From: Paludibacteraceae bacterium
GTDB taxonomy: Bacteria; Bacteroidota; Bacteroidia; Bacteroidales; Paludibacteraceae
DNA length: 64,000 bases
Assembly (NCBI GenBank): GCA_024401475.1
Contig: JAKSKZ010000011.1
Location: 22,321 to 86,320, forward strand
Reading direction: 5' to 3'
The translations under genes were made by a program, and so were the position numbers. How positions within the stretch are numbered: the first letter of the stretch is position 1; every line of letters starts with the position of its first letter. The notes under the pieces are model-generated. The model searched no databases and was not told the DNA's origin. It saw only the letters and a list, made by a program, of their open reading frames with translations. Of the stretch, positions 9,957 to 19,961 are shown in pieces.

Positions 9957-10034
9957 TATATATTTTTCAGAAAAAAAAATATAGGAACGCTCACCAACAT
10001 AGGCCGTTTTTTTGTTTATACCTTTCATTTATGT

Positions 10035-10067
10035 AAAAAAAATAGAGGGAACCGAAGTTCCCTCTAT
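10035..10067 (-). terminator. Rho-independent terminator of rplS
   Basis: Read on the minus strand this is an 11-bp perfect stem (ATAGAGGGAAC / GTTCCCTCTAT) closed by a TTCG tetraloop and followed by seven T. It starts 20 nt past the rplS stop. Confidence 0.9.
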
Positions 10068-10086
10068 TTTTATCTCAAAAAGAGTA

Positions 10087-10434
10087 TTAACGTCTCTTTT
10101 CCTTAATCTTAGCCTTCTTACCAGTAAGACCACGCAAGTAGTAAAGTTTTGCTCTACGAACCTTACCAATCTTGTTAACTGTGATGCTCTCGATGAAAGG
10201 AGACTCCATTGGGAAAATTCTCTCTACACCTACACCGCTAGTAATCTTACGAACTGTGAAACGCTTCTTTTCACCTTGTCCGCTGATACGGATAACATCA
10301 CCCTTAAACATCTGGATACGCTCTTTGTTACCCTCAACGATCTTGTAAGCAATTGTAATTGAATCACCACTCTTGAAGCTTGGGTGCTTCTTCTCTGTAG
10401 CGAAAGCTTGCTCTGCAACTTTAATCAAGTCCAT
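10087..10434 (-). CDS. rplS: 50S ribosomal protein L19
   Basis: 115 residues, the usual bL19 length, starting [20 protein letters not shown]. Family features are [31 protein letters not shown] and the basic C-terminus [21 protein letters not shown]19 sits at the 30S-50S interface. A start 33 nt upstream exists in frame but adds an unrelated [11 protein letters not shown]; the Met at 10434 is chosen by family alignment. The gene has its own promoter and a strong terminator, so it appears monocistronic. Confidence 0.96.
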   Translation of the reverse strand: MDLIKVAEQAFATEKKHPSFKSGDSITIAYKIVEGNKERIQMFKGDVIRISGQGEKKRFTVRKITSGVGVERIFPMESPFIESITVNKIGKVRRAKLYYLRGLTGKKAKIKEKRR

Positions 10435-10516
10435 TTTTATACTTATTTTCATTAAACAATCGCGCAATATTACGAACTCCTTGATGTTTCATAAGAGATT
10501 ACGCAAATTCCGACTG

Positions 10517-10548
10517 CAAAGGTAATTCTTTTTTTATTATCCACCAAA
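10517..10548 (-). promoter_or_regulatory. rplS promoter (TTTG-N20-TACCTTTG)
   Basis: The minus strand has TTTG at 10548-10545, 20 nt of spacer and TACCTTTG at 10524-10517, matching the Bacteroidota -33/-7 consensus. The leader to the rplS start is about 75 nt. Confidence 0.7.
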
Positions 10549-10564
10549 TGCAGTTCGTTTTTTA

Positions 10565-13321
10565 TTAAAGCACAATATTTACAATCTTACCAGGGACAAC
10601 AATAACCTTCTTAGTTGGCTTGCCATCCATAATCTTAATGGTTTGCTCATTAGAAAGAACTGTCTTCTCCACATCTTCCTTAGACATATCGATTGGCAAC
10701 TCTACAGAGAAACGAACTTTTCCATTAAACGAAACTGCATATTTAGCTGCACTCTCTTTCAAATAGTCTTCATTGCACACTGGCCATTTTGCATCACAAA
10801 CAGTGGTTTGATTACCCAACGCATGATACAACTCTTCTGCCAAGTGAGGAGCGAACGGAGTCAAAAGGATTACTAACGGTTCCAAAATCGCCTTTTTATT
10901 ACACTTTTGGGAAGCCAACTCATTTACGCATATCATAAATGCAGCAACTGAAGTATTGAACGAGAAGTTGTCTATGTCGTAAGAAACCTTCTTAATCAAC
11001 TTATGCAAAGATTTCAATTCTTCTTTCGTAGGTTCAGCGTCAGACAACGACAACTCTTCTCGAGAATAGAACAATCCCCACAATTTCTTCAAGAAACGGT
11101 GAACGCCATCAATACCGTTAGTATCCCATGGCTTTGATTGTTCCAATGGGCCAAGGAACATTTCGTAGAAACGTAACGTGTCAGCACCATATCTCTCAAC
11201 GATGTCATCAGGATTAACAACATTGAACATTGACTTGGACATTTTTTCCACTGCCCAACCACAAATATATTTACCATCTTCAAGAATAAACTCTGCAGTC
11301 TTATAGTCTGGCATCCAATTCTTGAAACGCTCAATATCCAATACATCATTACTAACTATATTCACATCAACATGGATAGGAGTAACCTCATATTGATCTT
11401 TCAAATTGTAAGAAACGAAAGTATTGGTATCCTTGATTCGATAAACGAAGTTAGAACGTCCTTGAATCATGCCTTGATTAATCAACTTTTGGAATGGTTC
11501 ATCCTTGCAGATTACTCCGAGGTCAAACAAGAATTTATTCCAAAAACGGCTATAAATCAAGTGACCTGTTGCGTGTTCTGTACCGCCCAAATACAAGTCA
11601 ACATTTTGCCAATAATCATTTGCTTCCTTACATACAAGAGCCTTGTCATTGTGAGGATCCATGTATCTCAAGAAGTATGCTGAAGAACCAGCAAAACCTG
11701 GCATTGTATTCAATTCAAACGGATAACCCTCCTCTGTATTCCAATTTTTAGCATGACCCAATGGAGGTTCACCAGATGCAGTCGGCAAGAAATTCTCGAT
11801 TTCAGGCAACATCAAAGGAAGCTTGCTCTCATCCAAAACATAAGGAAGCCCATCCTTGTAATATACCGGGAATGGCTCTCCCCAATAACGTTGACGACTA
11901 AAAATAGCATCTCTCAAACGATAGTTAACCTTTACTTTTCCAATGCCGTGTTCCTTGACATACTTCTTAGTAGCAGCTATTGCTTCTTTGACTGTCAATC
12001 CATCAAGGAAACCGGAATTAGTCATAATGCCATCCTTTGCATCAAAACTCTCTTCACTTACATCACAACCCGCAATTACAGGAATGATAGGAAGATTGAA
12101 ATGTTTTGCGAAAGCATAGTCACGAGAATCGTGAGCAGGAACGGCCATGATTGCACCTGTTCCATAACCGGCCAAAACGTAGTCACTAATCCAAATAGGA
12201 ATCTCCTTATTGGTAACAGGATTTATTGCATATGCACCAGAGAAGACACCCGACACACGCCTATCTGAAATACGTTCGCGCTCTGTACGACGCTTCACCT
12301 GGTCCAAATACGCATCAACCTCTGCTCTTTGAACATCAGTTGTCACCATATTTACATATTCTGACTCAGGCGCAAGCACCATAAATGTCACACCGTGAAT
12401 AGTATCTGCTCGAGTTGTGAAAATTTCAAAATCAAAAGGTTTATCTTTGATTTTAAACTTCATCTCGGTACCCTCACTACGACCTATCCAGTTTTTCTGA
12501 GTCTCCTTCAATGAATCCGTCCAATCAATTTTCTCCAAGCCATCAAGCAAACGTTGAGCATACGCAGAAACACGCAAACTCCATTGACGCATAACTCTTT
12601 GCTCAACTGGATGCCCACCACGGATTGAAAGACCTTCACTAATCTCATCATTAGCCAAAACACAACCAAGTGCAGGACAGAAGTTAACTTTCGTATCAGC
12701 AAGATATGCGATACGATAATTCATCAAGACCTCTTGCTTCTTCTTCTCATCATAAGATTTCCAATCTTGAGAAGTAAAAGACAACTCATCTGTGCAGGCA
12801 GCATTCAAAGAAACTGTACCCTCCTTCTCAAATTTAGAAACCAAATCTGAAACAGGCATTGCCTTACACAAATCATTATCATAATAAGAGTTGAACATTT
12901 GAATAAATGCCCACTGCGTCCACTTATAATAATCTGGCTCGCAAGTACGAACTTCGCGAGACCAATCGTAACAAAATCCTATTTTATCCAATTGCTCCCT
13001 ATAGCGAGCAATGTTCTTTGCTGTAGTAACCGCTGGATGCTGACCAGTTTGGATAGCATATTGCTCAGCAGGCAAACCATAAGAGTCATAACCCATTGGG
13101 TGAAGAACGTTAAAACCTTGCAGACGTTTATAACGACTAAATATATCCGAAGCAATGTAACCAAGAGGATGTCCGACATGCAAACCCGCACCTGATGGAT
13201 AAGGGAACATATCCAAAACATAATATTTAGGTTTGTTTTTATCAATCTCGACTTTGTAGGTAGAGTTTTCTTTCCAATAACTCTGCCATTTGCTCTCAAT
13301 TTCTTTAAAGTTATATTCCAT
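10565..13321 (-). CDS. leuS: Leucyl-tRNA synthetase
   Basis: 918 residues. This class I synthetase charges tRNA-Leu. The ATP-binding HIGH-type motif is in [18 protein letters not shown] (about 39-56). The CP1 editing domain follows with [20 protein letters not shown] and [19 protein letters not shown]. The KMSKS loop is intact ([22 protein letters not shown], about 695). The anticodon-binding and C-terminal domains complete the protein. A Bacteroidota promoter lies just upstream. Confidence 0.97.
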   Translation of the reverse strand: MEYNFKEIESKWQSYWKENSTYKVEIDKNKPKYYVLDMFPYPSGAGLHVGHPLGYIASDIFSRYKRLQGFNVLHPMGYDSYGLPAEQYAIQTGQHPAVTTAKNIARYREQLDKIGFCYDWSREVRTCEPDYYKWTQWAFIQMFNSYYDNDLCKAMPVSDLVSKFEKEGTVSLNAACTDELSFTSQDWKSYDEKKKQEVLMNYRIAYLADTKVNFCPALGCVLANDEISEGLSIRGGHPVEQRVMRQWSLRVSAYAQRLLDGLEKIDWTDSLKETQKNWIGRSEGTEMKFKIKDKPFDFEIFTTRADTIHGVTFMVLAPESEYVNMVTTDVQRAEVDAYLDQVKRRTERERISDRRVSGVFSGAYAINPVTNKEIPIWISDYVLAGYGTGAIMAVPAHDSRDYAFAKHFNLPIIPVIAGCDVSEESFDAKDGIMTNSGFLDGLTVKEAIAATKKYVKEHGIGKVKVNYRLRDAIFSRQRYWGEPFPVYYKDGLPYVLDESKLPLMLPEIENFLPTASGEPPLGHAKNWNTEEGYPFELNTMPGFAGSSAYFLRYMDPHNDKALVCKEANDYWQNVDLYLGGTEHATGHLIYSRFWNKFLFDLGVICKDEPFQKLINQGMIQGRSNFVYRIKDTNTFVSYNLKDQYEVTPIHVDVNIVSNDVLDIERFKNWMPDYKTAEFILEDGKYICGWAVEKMSKSMFNVVNPDDIVERYGADTLRFYEMFLGPLEQSKPWDTNGIDGVHRFLKKLWGLFYSREELSLSDAEPTKEELKSLHKLIKKVSYDIDNFSFNTSVAAFMICVNELASQKCNKKAILEPLVILLTPFAPHLAEELYHALGNQTTVCDAKWPVCNEDYLKESAAKYAVSFNGKVRFSVELPIDMSKEDVEKTVLSNEQTIKIMDGKPTKKVIVVPGKIVNIVL

Positions 13322-13342
13322 ACTGAATCAAAATTAATGGGA

Positions 13343-13373
13343 CAAAGTTAGGAAAATATAAGGAAGAGACAAA
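13343..13373 (-). promoter_or_regulatory. leuS promoter (TTTG-N19-TAACTTTG)
   Basis: The minus strand carries TTTG at 13373-13370, a 19-nt spacer and TAACTTTG at 13350-13343, both consensus elements at ideal spacing, about 20 nt upstream of the leuS ATG. Confidence 0.75.
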
Positions 13374-13434
13374 GCAAAACGATTGAAGAACAAGAAGAAA
13401 TGGAGTTTAGTGAGCAAGAAACATCAGATAGAGA

Positions 13435-13466
13435 CAAAAAAAGGGCAGAACCCAAAGTCCTGCCCT
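13435..13466 (-). terminator. Terminator of the porP-gldKLMN operon
   Basis: Read on the minus strand: stem AGGGCAG / CTGCCCT with an 11-nt loop, followed by seven T. It lies 22 nt past the gldN stop. Confidence 0.8.
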
Positions 13467-13488
13467 AATTTCTCAAACGATACTTGGA

Positions 13489-14376
13489 TTAATATTCCCA
13501 CAAATCGTTTTCGTAGTTAACCAACAATGTTTTAACACGAGCTTGCTCTCTCTTCACATCCTCTGGAGTAATGTTATACTCAAGCAAGTTACGGTTTTGA
13601 ATGTTGGACTCCCTATAGATATAACTTGCGAAACGTCTCTTGATAAACAAGTCATCAAATGAAGGACGAGCACCGTTGTTCTTGTCAGTGATCAAAACTT
13701 CAGTTTGAGACAAGAAAGGTCTCAACTTATCAAATGGAATCCAGAACATTGGATACTTTTGAATACCAAGATCAGTTTCTCTAACCATGATAGGACAGAA
13801 CCCAATGATTCTCACATTGAAAGTAGAAGTGATTTTGTCGAAATACCAAACTTCCTTAACATAATACTTGATTACGTCACGGTTAGGTATATCAGACTCA
13901 TCAACTACATAAACAGAATCGTTAGTAATAGAATCAGCTTGAACAGTAAAGATCAACTCATACTTTTCAAGAAGATCCTTGAAATTAACCAAGTGCTCGT
14001 CGTTAAAGATTTCACGAGAATCAAGATACTCATATACCTTGATTTTACCATCCTGAATAAGTCTGAACATCAAAGAAAACAAACTTTGTCTGTTGTCTGA
14101 TGATTCTTCAGGATAATAGAACGGATAGTTCATCTTTTCACGCAAATCGACAGTTCTATAAACTACCTTTTGCCAATAAACATCATCCGCACGTGGATTT
14201 AACAACTCAATTGGTTCCAAACCTTCCTTCGGACCACTAGTTGGCAAGTTTGTTGCTACCTCTTCAGAAATGTCTCCTGTCTCGTCGAAGAAAGAGTTAT
14301 CCCCCTCTTGAGCGAAAGCAGAGGCCATACAAGACATTAAGCCACCAACAAACAATAATTTAAAATACTTACTCAT
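13489..14376 (-). CDS. gldN: Type IX secretion / gliding protein GldN (PorN)
   Basis: 295 residues with a signal peptide (MSKYFKLLFVGGLMSCMASAFAQ). The body matches the GldN/PorN family: DDVYWQKVVYRTVDLREKMNYPFYYP, YEYLDSREIFNDEH and KYYVKEVWYFDKITSTFNVRIIGFCPI. PorN is a periplasmic partner of PorK in the ring under the outer membrane and contacts PorM. It is the last gene of the cluster, 42 nt after gldM. An in-frame start 33 nt upstream would prepend METILILKFRI; the ATG at 14376 is preferred because it opens a normal signal peptide. Confidence 0.95.
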   Translation of the reverse strand: MSKYFKLLFVGGLMSCMASAFAQEGDNSFFDETGDISEEVATNLPTSGPKEGLEPIELLNPRADDVYWQKVVYRTVDLREKMNYPFYYPEESSDNRQSLFSLMFRLIQDGKIKVYEYLDSREIFNDEHLVNFKDLLEKYELIFTVQADSITNDSVYVVDESDIPNRDVIKYYVKEVWYFDKITSTFNVRIIGFCPIMVRETDLGIQKYPMFWIPFDKLRPFLSQTEVLITDKNNGARPSFDDLFIKRRFASYIYRESNIQNRNLLEYNITPEDVKREQARVKTLLVNYENDLWEY

Positions 14377-14418
14377 AATTCTAAACTTTAAAATCAGAAT
14401 AGTTTCCAATTATCTCAA

Positions 14419-16029
14419 TTACTTAATCTTAACCTCGACAGGAGGCAAAGTTCTCTCAACATTATCTGGACCCTTAGCCTTAACGTTAGACACGTAAACA
14501 GTCTTACCCTTTGTCAACTTACCAAACACTTGCTTTTGCTTAGCAGTCAACTCAGAACCTGTAGCCATATCGACCATAGTATTACCCATTGAGTCGAAAG
14601 AGTTCAAAGAGAATGACAACACCTTGTACTTAACATCCAAGTCAGCGTCATCCAACTCAGCGATGATACGGTTAGCAGTAATCAAAAGGTTCTTAGCAAT
14701 TGCAGTTCCTCCCTTATACTTCTCCTTAACACCTTGAGCATTTGTGTACTCGATCTTTGCCAATGGTGGTGGCAATGGCTTAACACGGAATTCCTTCTTA
14801 GCAACTACTGTTGACTTACCTTGCATATTAGCATAAACTGTTACAACAGCAGGAGTACCAACCTTGATAGGAGTGATATCCCAACCCTTAGCAGTTTGAA
14901 CTTGCTTTGCATTTGAAATGTCAATCTTAACGTCACGAGAAGCAACACCAGGAACTGAAACGCTCAATGGGTTCTTGATACCAGCATAGAACACGTTCAT
15001 CATATCTGCAGAAATTGTAGCAGATGGTTCACCTACGGTATAATCACTTGCGAAGTCATAGATAACCTCCTCGCCACTTGGCTTCTTCATCTTGATCTTA
15101 CCCTTGTAGTCGAACTTACCAGTTGCACCAGCACCGAACTCATAAACACCGTTAACGATTGGCTTACCATTAACCTCAATCTCCAAAGGACGAGTTGAGT
15201 CGGTAGCTGCCAAAACGATTTGAGCGTGGTATTTGCTACCCTTGATCAAATACTTTGAATCAGGAATAACCAAAGCCTCGATTTTGTTTACACGGAAGTC
15301 ACCTGCATCAATTTGGTTGATCAAATATTGCATGATTTCAGCCTCTGTGTTACGGATATCGTTTTGAACCTTAGACAACATTGTCAAAGTTGCAACAGCA
15401 GGCATACCCTCAAATACTGAATTCTCCCACAATACTCTCTCACCATCATGACCATGACCATCAGGAGTTGCAAAAGTCTCATCGATTGATCTAGCCTTCA
15501 TAGAATCAGTTACCATTGACTTAACAAAGTCTGCATAGCTTCTGATGCTATTCTTCAAATCCTTGCCGACTGGCTTAATAGACTTACCTTCACATTGGAA
15601 AGGAACTTCACCTACACCAACTGTACCTGTGATATCCAAGTTACCTCTTTTCTCCTCAGATACTTGAAGATAATTTTCTTTCTTAGGATCAATATTAGCT
15701 TCCTCACCATCAATAAGCACAACAATATATCTCTTGATAGTATTGATATAGTTGTACAAAGAGTCTGATTTAGTAGCCAACAAATCTGCCTTATCTTTCC
15801 ACTCTTTCGTCTTTGTTGGATTTTGAGAGGCAAGATCCTCAAACTTCTCTTTCATATTTACGTTTCGAGCATCCGCAATCTGAATACTCTTACGCAATGA
15901 CCCATCCACCAATGAATATCCATTCAAGATTTCTACTGACACGTTCAATGCAAGAAGGGCAGTATAAACCAAGTACATCATGGATATCATCTTTTGTCTC
16001 GGGGTTTCCGGACAGTTCGCTGCACTCAT
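14419..16029 (-). CDS. gldM: Type IX secretion motor protein GldM (PorM)
   Basis: 536 residues. A short cytoplasmic N-terminus (MSAANCPETPRQKM) is followed by one membrane helix (MMYLVYTALLALNVSVEIL) and a long periplasmic part of coiled and Ig-like domains, ending with KGPDNVERTLPPVEVKIK. GldM/PorM pairs with GldL to form the proton-driven inner-membrane motor of T9SS and gliding and reaches the outer-membrane ring through its C-terminal domains. The conserved PETPRQKMISMMYLVYTALL start fixes the ATG. Its place between gldL and gldN is the standard order. Confidence 0.96.
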   Translation of the reverse strand: MSAANCPETPRQKMISMMYLVYTALLALNVSVEILNGYSLVDGSLRKSIQIADARNVNMKEKFEDLASQNPTKTKEWKDKADLLATKSDSLYNYINTIKRYIVVLIDGEEANIDPKKENYLQVSEEKRGNLDITGTVGVGEVPFQCEGKSIKPVGKDLKNSIRSYADFVKSMVTDSMKARSIDETFATPDGHGHDGERVLWENSVFEGMPAVATLTMLSKVQNDIRNTEAEIMQYLINQIDAGDFRVNKIEALVIPDSKYLIKGSKYHAQIVLAATDSTRPLEIEVNGKPIVNGVYEFGAGATGKFDYKGKIKMKKPSGEEVIYDFASDYTVGEPSATISADMMNVFYAGIKNPLSVSVPGVASRDVKIDISNAKQVQTAKGWDITPIKVGTPAVVTVYANMQGKSTVVAKKEFRVKPLPPPLAKIEYTNAQGVKEKYKGGTAIAKNLLITANRIIAELDDADLDVKYKVLSFSLNSFDSMGNTMVDMATGSELTAKQKQVFGKLTKGKTVYVSNVKAKGPDNVERTLPPVEVKIK

Positions 16030-16077
16030 AATTTACTTTTAATTGTTAATAACTACTATAATTCTATATCAAAAGTA

Positions 16078-16914
16078 TTAGCCTCTGATAGTCATTGCGT
16101 TAAGCATATTGCCATAAACAGAGTTCAAGCTCTTCATTTGCTTTGACAACAAAGCGATTTGATCCTTGTAACCCTCTGCCTCTTGAGCTGAAGAGTTCAA
16201 AGAAGACTCGATCTTTGCTACTGCAGCAGCCAAAGTCTTCATAGCCTCGTTTTGCTCATTAACAGACTTAACTTGAAGCTCGAATACAGAGTTAATAGTA
16301 GAAATATTCTTGTTGATACCATCGATTTGATCAGCAAAGTTCTTAGAACCTTGAGAAGCGCTACCGATGCTAGCAGCAATGCTTTGATAAGAAGAAACCA
16401 AAGAATCAGAAGAATCCTTCAAGTTCTTTTGTGATGATGCGAATGCACCAGCAGCCTCGGAAGCCTTGCTCAAATTTGAAGTATAAGTATCAGAAATAGC
16501 AGCTGCGTTGCTCAAAGAACCAAGTTGACCTGCAGTCTCACCCAATCTTGAGATACCTTCACGCAATTTTTGCATTTCACCTTCGATCAAAGAAGGAACA
16601 TCCTCAACCTTAGCGATACCTTGTTGCTTCTTCTCCTCTTTCTTCTCTTTCTTCTTAGGCTCAGCACCCTCTTCGTTATCGCCCAACTGAGGGTAAACCA
16701 AGTTCCACTCCCACTCCTTGTGAGGTTTTTCAACAGCTGACAAAGCAAAAAGGATAGCCTCGATACCCATTCCGATCATCAACATCACACCAGCACCAGG
16801 ATAGTGCTGAATCTTAAACAACGCACCAATAATTACGATACTGGCTCCAAAACCATAAGCAATACCGCTTATCTTCTTCCCTTGTGGGGAAGCCAAAAAA
16901 TCTGAAAGTCCCAT
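16078..16914 (-). CDS. gldL: Type IX secretion motor protein GldL (PorL)
   Basis: 278 residues. Two membrane helices lie near the N-terminus (about 17-36 and 42-62: IAYGFGASIVIIGALFKIQH, then PGAGVMLMIGMGIEAILFAL). The Glu in the second helix (GMGIEAIL) is the position proposed to carry the proton-coupled step in GldL. A charged linker (EPKKKEKKEEKKQQ) and a long helical cytoplasmic tail follow. The loop HKEWEWNLVYPQL is a GldL hallmark. It works with GldM as the T9SS motor. Confidence 0.96.
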   Translation of the reverse strand: MGLSDFLASPQGKKISGIAYGFGASIVIIGALFKIQHYPGAGVMLMIGMGIEAILFALSAVEKPHKEWEWNLVYPQLGDNEEGAEPKKKEKKEEKKQQGIAKVEDVPSLIEGEMQKLREGISRLGETAGQLGSLSNAAAISDTYTSNLSKASEAAGAFASSQKNLKDSSDSLVSSYQSIAASIGSASQGSKNFADQIDGINKNISTINSVFELQVKSVNEQNEAMKTLAAAVAKIESSLNSSAQEAEGYKDQIALLSKQMKSLNSVYGNMLNAMTIRG

Positions 16915-16957
16915 TTTTTAAATTTATTTTTAAGGTTAATAATATTCTACTTTTTAA

Positions 16958-18367
16958 TTAATCCATGCCGATGTAACTACGTACACATCTGAAACCGATG
17001 AAAGAACGGTTCTCGTTTTGATATTCGTAAGTACGAACACCACATTGCAAGAAGATACCCACATCTTTCCAAGAACCACCTCTGATAACCTTACGTCTCA
17101 AAACGTCTGGATCAGAAGACTTAGCATTGTACTCGTAGTTAGGATTCATATCGTGTACAAAACTATAGTTTGACTCGTGATAAGCAGAAGAAGTCCACTC
17201 AGAAACGTTACCTGCCATATCATACAAACCAAATTCATTTGGTGGATAAGAAGCAACTCTTGCTGTAATCAAATAACCATCATCAGTATAGTTACCTCTT
17301 TGTGGCTTAAAGTTAGCCAAGAAACAACCCTTTGCTGTACGGATGTAGTTACCTCCCCAAGGATACATTGACAAGTCTTTGCGACCGCGAGCAGCGTACT
17401 CCCACTCAGCCTCGGTTGGAAGACGATAATCTTGAACCCTCACACCCTTGTTTCTAACTTGGTATGAGTTGAACAAATAAGATCTCCAGTGGCAGAATGC
17501 TTGAGCTTGCTCCCAAGACACACCAACAACAGGATATTCACCATAACCAGGGTGAGCAAAATACAATTTCATGTATGGCTCGTTGTATGCGTATGTAAAG
17601 TCACGAATCCAACACAAAGTATCAGGATAAATGTTCACACGCTTCATAGAGATAAAGTCAGAACGCTTCTTCAACTCTCTATAAACTGTTTGGTTGATGA
17701 TGTGACCTTCCTCGTTTGTGAATGAAGTATCCTTTCTAATCATAACATCTGCACTATCCTTAGTTTTACCCAAGCCAGCAATGCTACGATTGTAGCTACC
17801 TCTCAACACATCAAACTTGTTTTCCTTCTTAGCAGCTTGAACGTAGTCAATCCATCCGTACTTGTACATCAAGATCATACCATTCAATTGACGCTCGAAG
17901 TCGATTGCATCTTCATCCATATAGAACATACTATCCAATGCAGATTGCAAATCCTCGTTTGCCTTTGTCCAAGGAATTTTCTTCTTCCAGTTCAATACTG
18001 GAGTCTTCAATTCATTACCCTTCTTGTCTTGAGAAATCTTGTACGACTCATCAACAGCCGACAATTTCTCACGAGCAATTGAGTCACGAACCCAATGCAC
18101 GAACTGCTTGTACTCACCGTTTGTGATTTCTGTCTCATCCATCCAGAAAGCATCCAATGAAACAGTTCTTGACTGAGAAGTCATTGCCCAGTTGGCATCC
18201 TGGTCATTTTGACCCATTGTGAAAGAACCTCTCTTGATAAAGAGCATACCATAAGGTTTCGGCTCCTTCCATGACTTCGAATAAACACCTACCAGCTCAC
18301 CGTTTTCGCCTCCACCACAACTGGCGAGCAGTACTGCAATTAATGAAATAAATAACAGCTTCTTCAT
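16958..18367 (-). CDS. gldK: Type IX secretion outer-membrane ring lipoprotein GldK (PorK)
   Basis: 469 residues from the ATG at 18367. The signal and lipobox MKKLLFISLIAVLLASCGGG give a lipidated Cys17. The body is a formylglycine-generating-enzyme-like (sulfatase-modifying-factor) fold: FIKRGSFTMGQND, YRLPTEAEWEYAARG, NEFGLYDMAGNVSEWTSSAY and KVIRGGSWKD near the C-terminus. PorK/GldK forms the outer-membrane-associated ring with PorN. A longer start at 18403 overlaps the porP stop as ATGA but adds 12 residues before the signal peptide. The shorter start fits lipoprotein export better; the overlap leaves some doubt. Confidence 0.95.
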   Translation of the reverse strand: MKKLLFISLIAVLLASCGGGENGELVGVYSKSWKEPKPYGMLFIKRGSFTMGQNDQDANWAMTSQSRTVSLDAFWMDETEITNGEYKQFVHWVRDSIAREKLSAVDESYKISQDKKGNELKTPVLNWKKKIPWTKANEDLQSALDSMFYMDEDAIDFERQLNGMILMYKYGWIDYVQAAKKENKFDVLRGSYNRSIAGLGKTKDSADVMIRKDTSFTNEEGHIINQTVYRELKKRSDFISMKRVNIYPDTLCWIRDFTYAYNEPYMKLYFAHPGYGEYPVVGVSWEQAQAFCHWRSYLFNSYQVRNKGVRVQDYRLPTEAEWEYAARGRKDLSMYPWGGNYIRTAKGCFLANFKPQRGNYTDDGYLITARVASYPPNEFGLYDMAGNVSEWTSSAYHESNYSFVHDMNPNYEYNAKSSDPDVLRRKVIRGGSWKDVGIFLQCGVRTYEYQNENRSFIGFRCVRSYIGMD

Positions 18368-18399
18368 GATATCTAAATTACTTAAATTTTTTTCTTTGT

Positions 18400-19380
18400 T
18401 CATAATATTCGATCACTCTTGTATTTGTTCTTCTTCGAAAACTCGGGTTTAAAACTATATCTCAAGTAAATCTCATGACTACCCCCCGAAACAATCATTT
18501 TCGACACCGGCAAGTCATAAGAATAACCCAAGCGAAGACCCGAAAACAAGTCCATACCAACCAAAAAAACGAAAGCATCGCCCAACCTATAAGTTAAGCC
18601 GCCTCGTATTCTTTTATCGTATTCCAGCACACACGTCAAATCCATTTGAAAATCGGAGAAATCCGAACGAATCTGAGTCGATGGCTTTAATGTATAAAAC
18701 GCATTCGACTGCGGAATATTGTATCCACCCGTCAAATAAAACACGCGAGGTACATACATTTCTGCAGAATCCTTGCCAAAGTTAGTTGTTCCTGAATTCA
18801 AATGCGCCACTGACAAACCAACAAACATCTCATCATCACTGTAATATGCACCCACACCAGCATCAAAAGTCAATGCGTTATCATCTGCACCCTCGCCTGA
18901 GGAAGAATAAGGATCATCATTTTTATGATATTCATCGCCTTCTATCGGAGAACCTCCATTCCCCGTAAAGTCGACTCCAGAAAAATCAAATGTTTGACTC
19001 AGAAATCCAACATTCAACCCCAGCCCCACAACTCCCTTCCAGAGTTTCATCTTATAAGAATACTGTAAAAGAACGCTTTGGTCTTTAAATAAACCTATAT
19101 TTTCACTAGAAAAAACCAATCCAACGCCATGTTTAGTACCCGAAATGCTCAACGGCGTATTTACGGAAAAAAACATATCTACCGGCGCATCACTAAACCC
19201 AGCCCATTGCAAACGATACGCACCCAATAGGTTCATCATATCGTTTTGAGCAACAGCTCCTGCATTGTTCGTCTCCGGCAGCTCCATATAGTTGCTATAT
19301 ATGGCATCAAATTGAGCAGAAACTCTTGTAAATGAGAGCAACCACACACAAAAAAAGAGTAAAAGACGTCCTTTTTTCAT
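18400..19380 (-). CDS. porP: PorP/SprF-family type IX secretion outer-membrane protein
   Basis: 326 residues. A signal peptide (MKKGRLLLFFCVWLLSFTRVSAQ) precedes a PorP/SprF beta-barrel with FDAIYSNYMELPETNNAG, NDMMNLLGAYRLQWAGF, RGGLTYRLGDAFVFLVGMDL and GLRLGYSYDLPVSKM. The family sits in the outer membrane, is needed for T9SS or for cell-surface attachment of cargo, and classically opens the porPKLMN cluster. An in-frame GTG 12 nt upstream exists, but the ATG at 19380 gives a standard signal peptide. Confidence 0.92.
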   Translation of the reverse strand: MKKGRLLLFFCVWLLSFTRVSAQFDAIYSNYMELPETNNAGAVAQNDMMNLLGAYRLQWAGFSDAPVDMFFSVNTPLSISGTKHGVGLVFSSENIGLFKDQSVLLQYSYKMKLWKGVVGLGLNVGFLSQTFDFSGVDFTGNGGSPIEGDEYHKNDDPYSSSGEGADDNALTFDAGVGAYYSDDEMFVGLSVAHLNSGTTNFGKDSAEMYVPRVFYLTGGYNIPQSNAFYTLKPSTQIRSDFSDFQMDLTCVLEYDKRIRGGLTYRLGDAFVFLVGMDLFSGLRLGYSYDLPVSKMIVSGGSHEIYLRYSFKPEFSKKNKYKSDRIL

Positions 19381-19532
19381 ATAATTTGACACGCAGCCAT
19401 CGGAAAACCGACAACAATATTAGTGATTTTACAATAATTCACAATCAAATCAGAACTTTTTAACATTTCGGATTTGTCTAAAAGAGAGCAGTTCCCTGAT
19501 AAACAAAACTTTCCATAAAAGTCCCGAAAGCA

Positions 19533-19754
19533 TTAATATTCTTCCTCATTGAAGAAGAAATCCTCCTTACTTGGATAATCCGGCCAAATGTCCTCAATGC
19601 TCTCGTAGATATCGCCTTCATCCTCCATCTCCTGAAGATTTTCAATCACCTCCAATGGAGCTCCTGATCTCATTGCGAAATCTATCAACTCATCCTTTGT
19701 TGCTGGCCAAGGAGCATCCTCCAACTTCGAAGCCAATTCTAATGTCCAATACAT
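19533..19754 (-). CDS. DUF2795-type small acidic protein
   Basis: 73 residues, strongly acidic. MYWTLELASKLEDAPWPATK and MRSGAPLEVIENLQEMEDEG match the DUF2795 pattern, a small helical domain common as a stand-alone protein in Bacteroidota, followed by an acidic tail (KEDFFFNEEEY). The function is unknown. It has its own promoter and is separated from porP by about 150 nt with no clear terminator. Confidence 0.85.
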   Translation of the reverse strand: MYWTLELASKLEDAPWPATKDELIDFAMRSGAPLEVIENLQEMEDEGDIYESIEDIWPDYPSKEDFFFNEEEY

Positions 19755-19816
19755 AACAGCCTATAGAAAATTATAAAAGTTAATACATCATACACAATTC
19801 TCTACATAAAGGATTG

Positions 19817-19846
19817 CAAAAGTATGCTTTTTTTCATTAAAAACAA
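19817..19846 (-). promoter_or_regulatory. Promoter of the DUF2795 gene (TTG-N19-TACTTTTG)
   Basis: The minus strand has TTG at 19846-19844, a 19-nt spacer and TACTTTTG at 19824-19817. The leader to the ATG at 19754 is about 55 nt. Confidence 0.7.
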
Positions 19847-19961
19847 TCTTTAACAGACTTTTTTTATAATGCCAATACGCATTTTTGCTATATGGAGATT
19901 GCAATACGTGTTAAAAACAGATTCATATCTTACTCATAAACGTTAAGCAATCTGAATTATT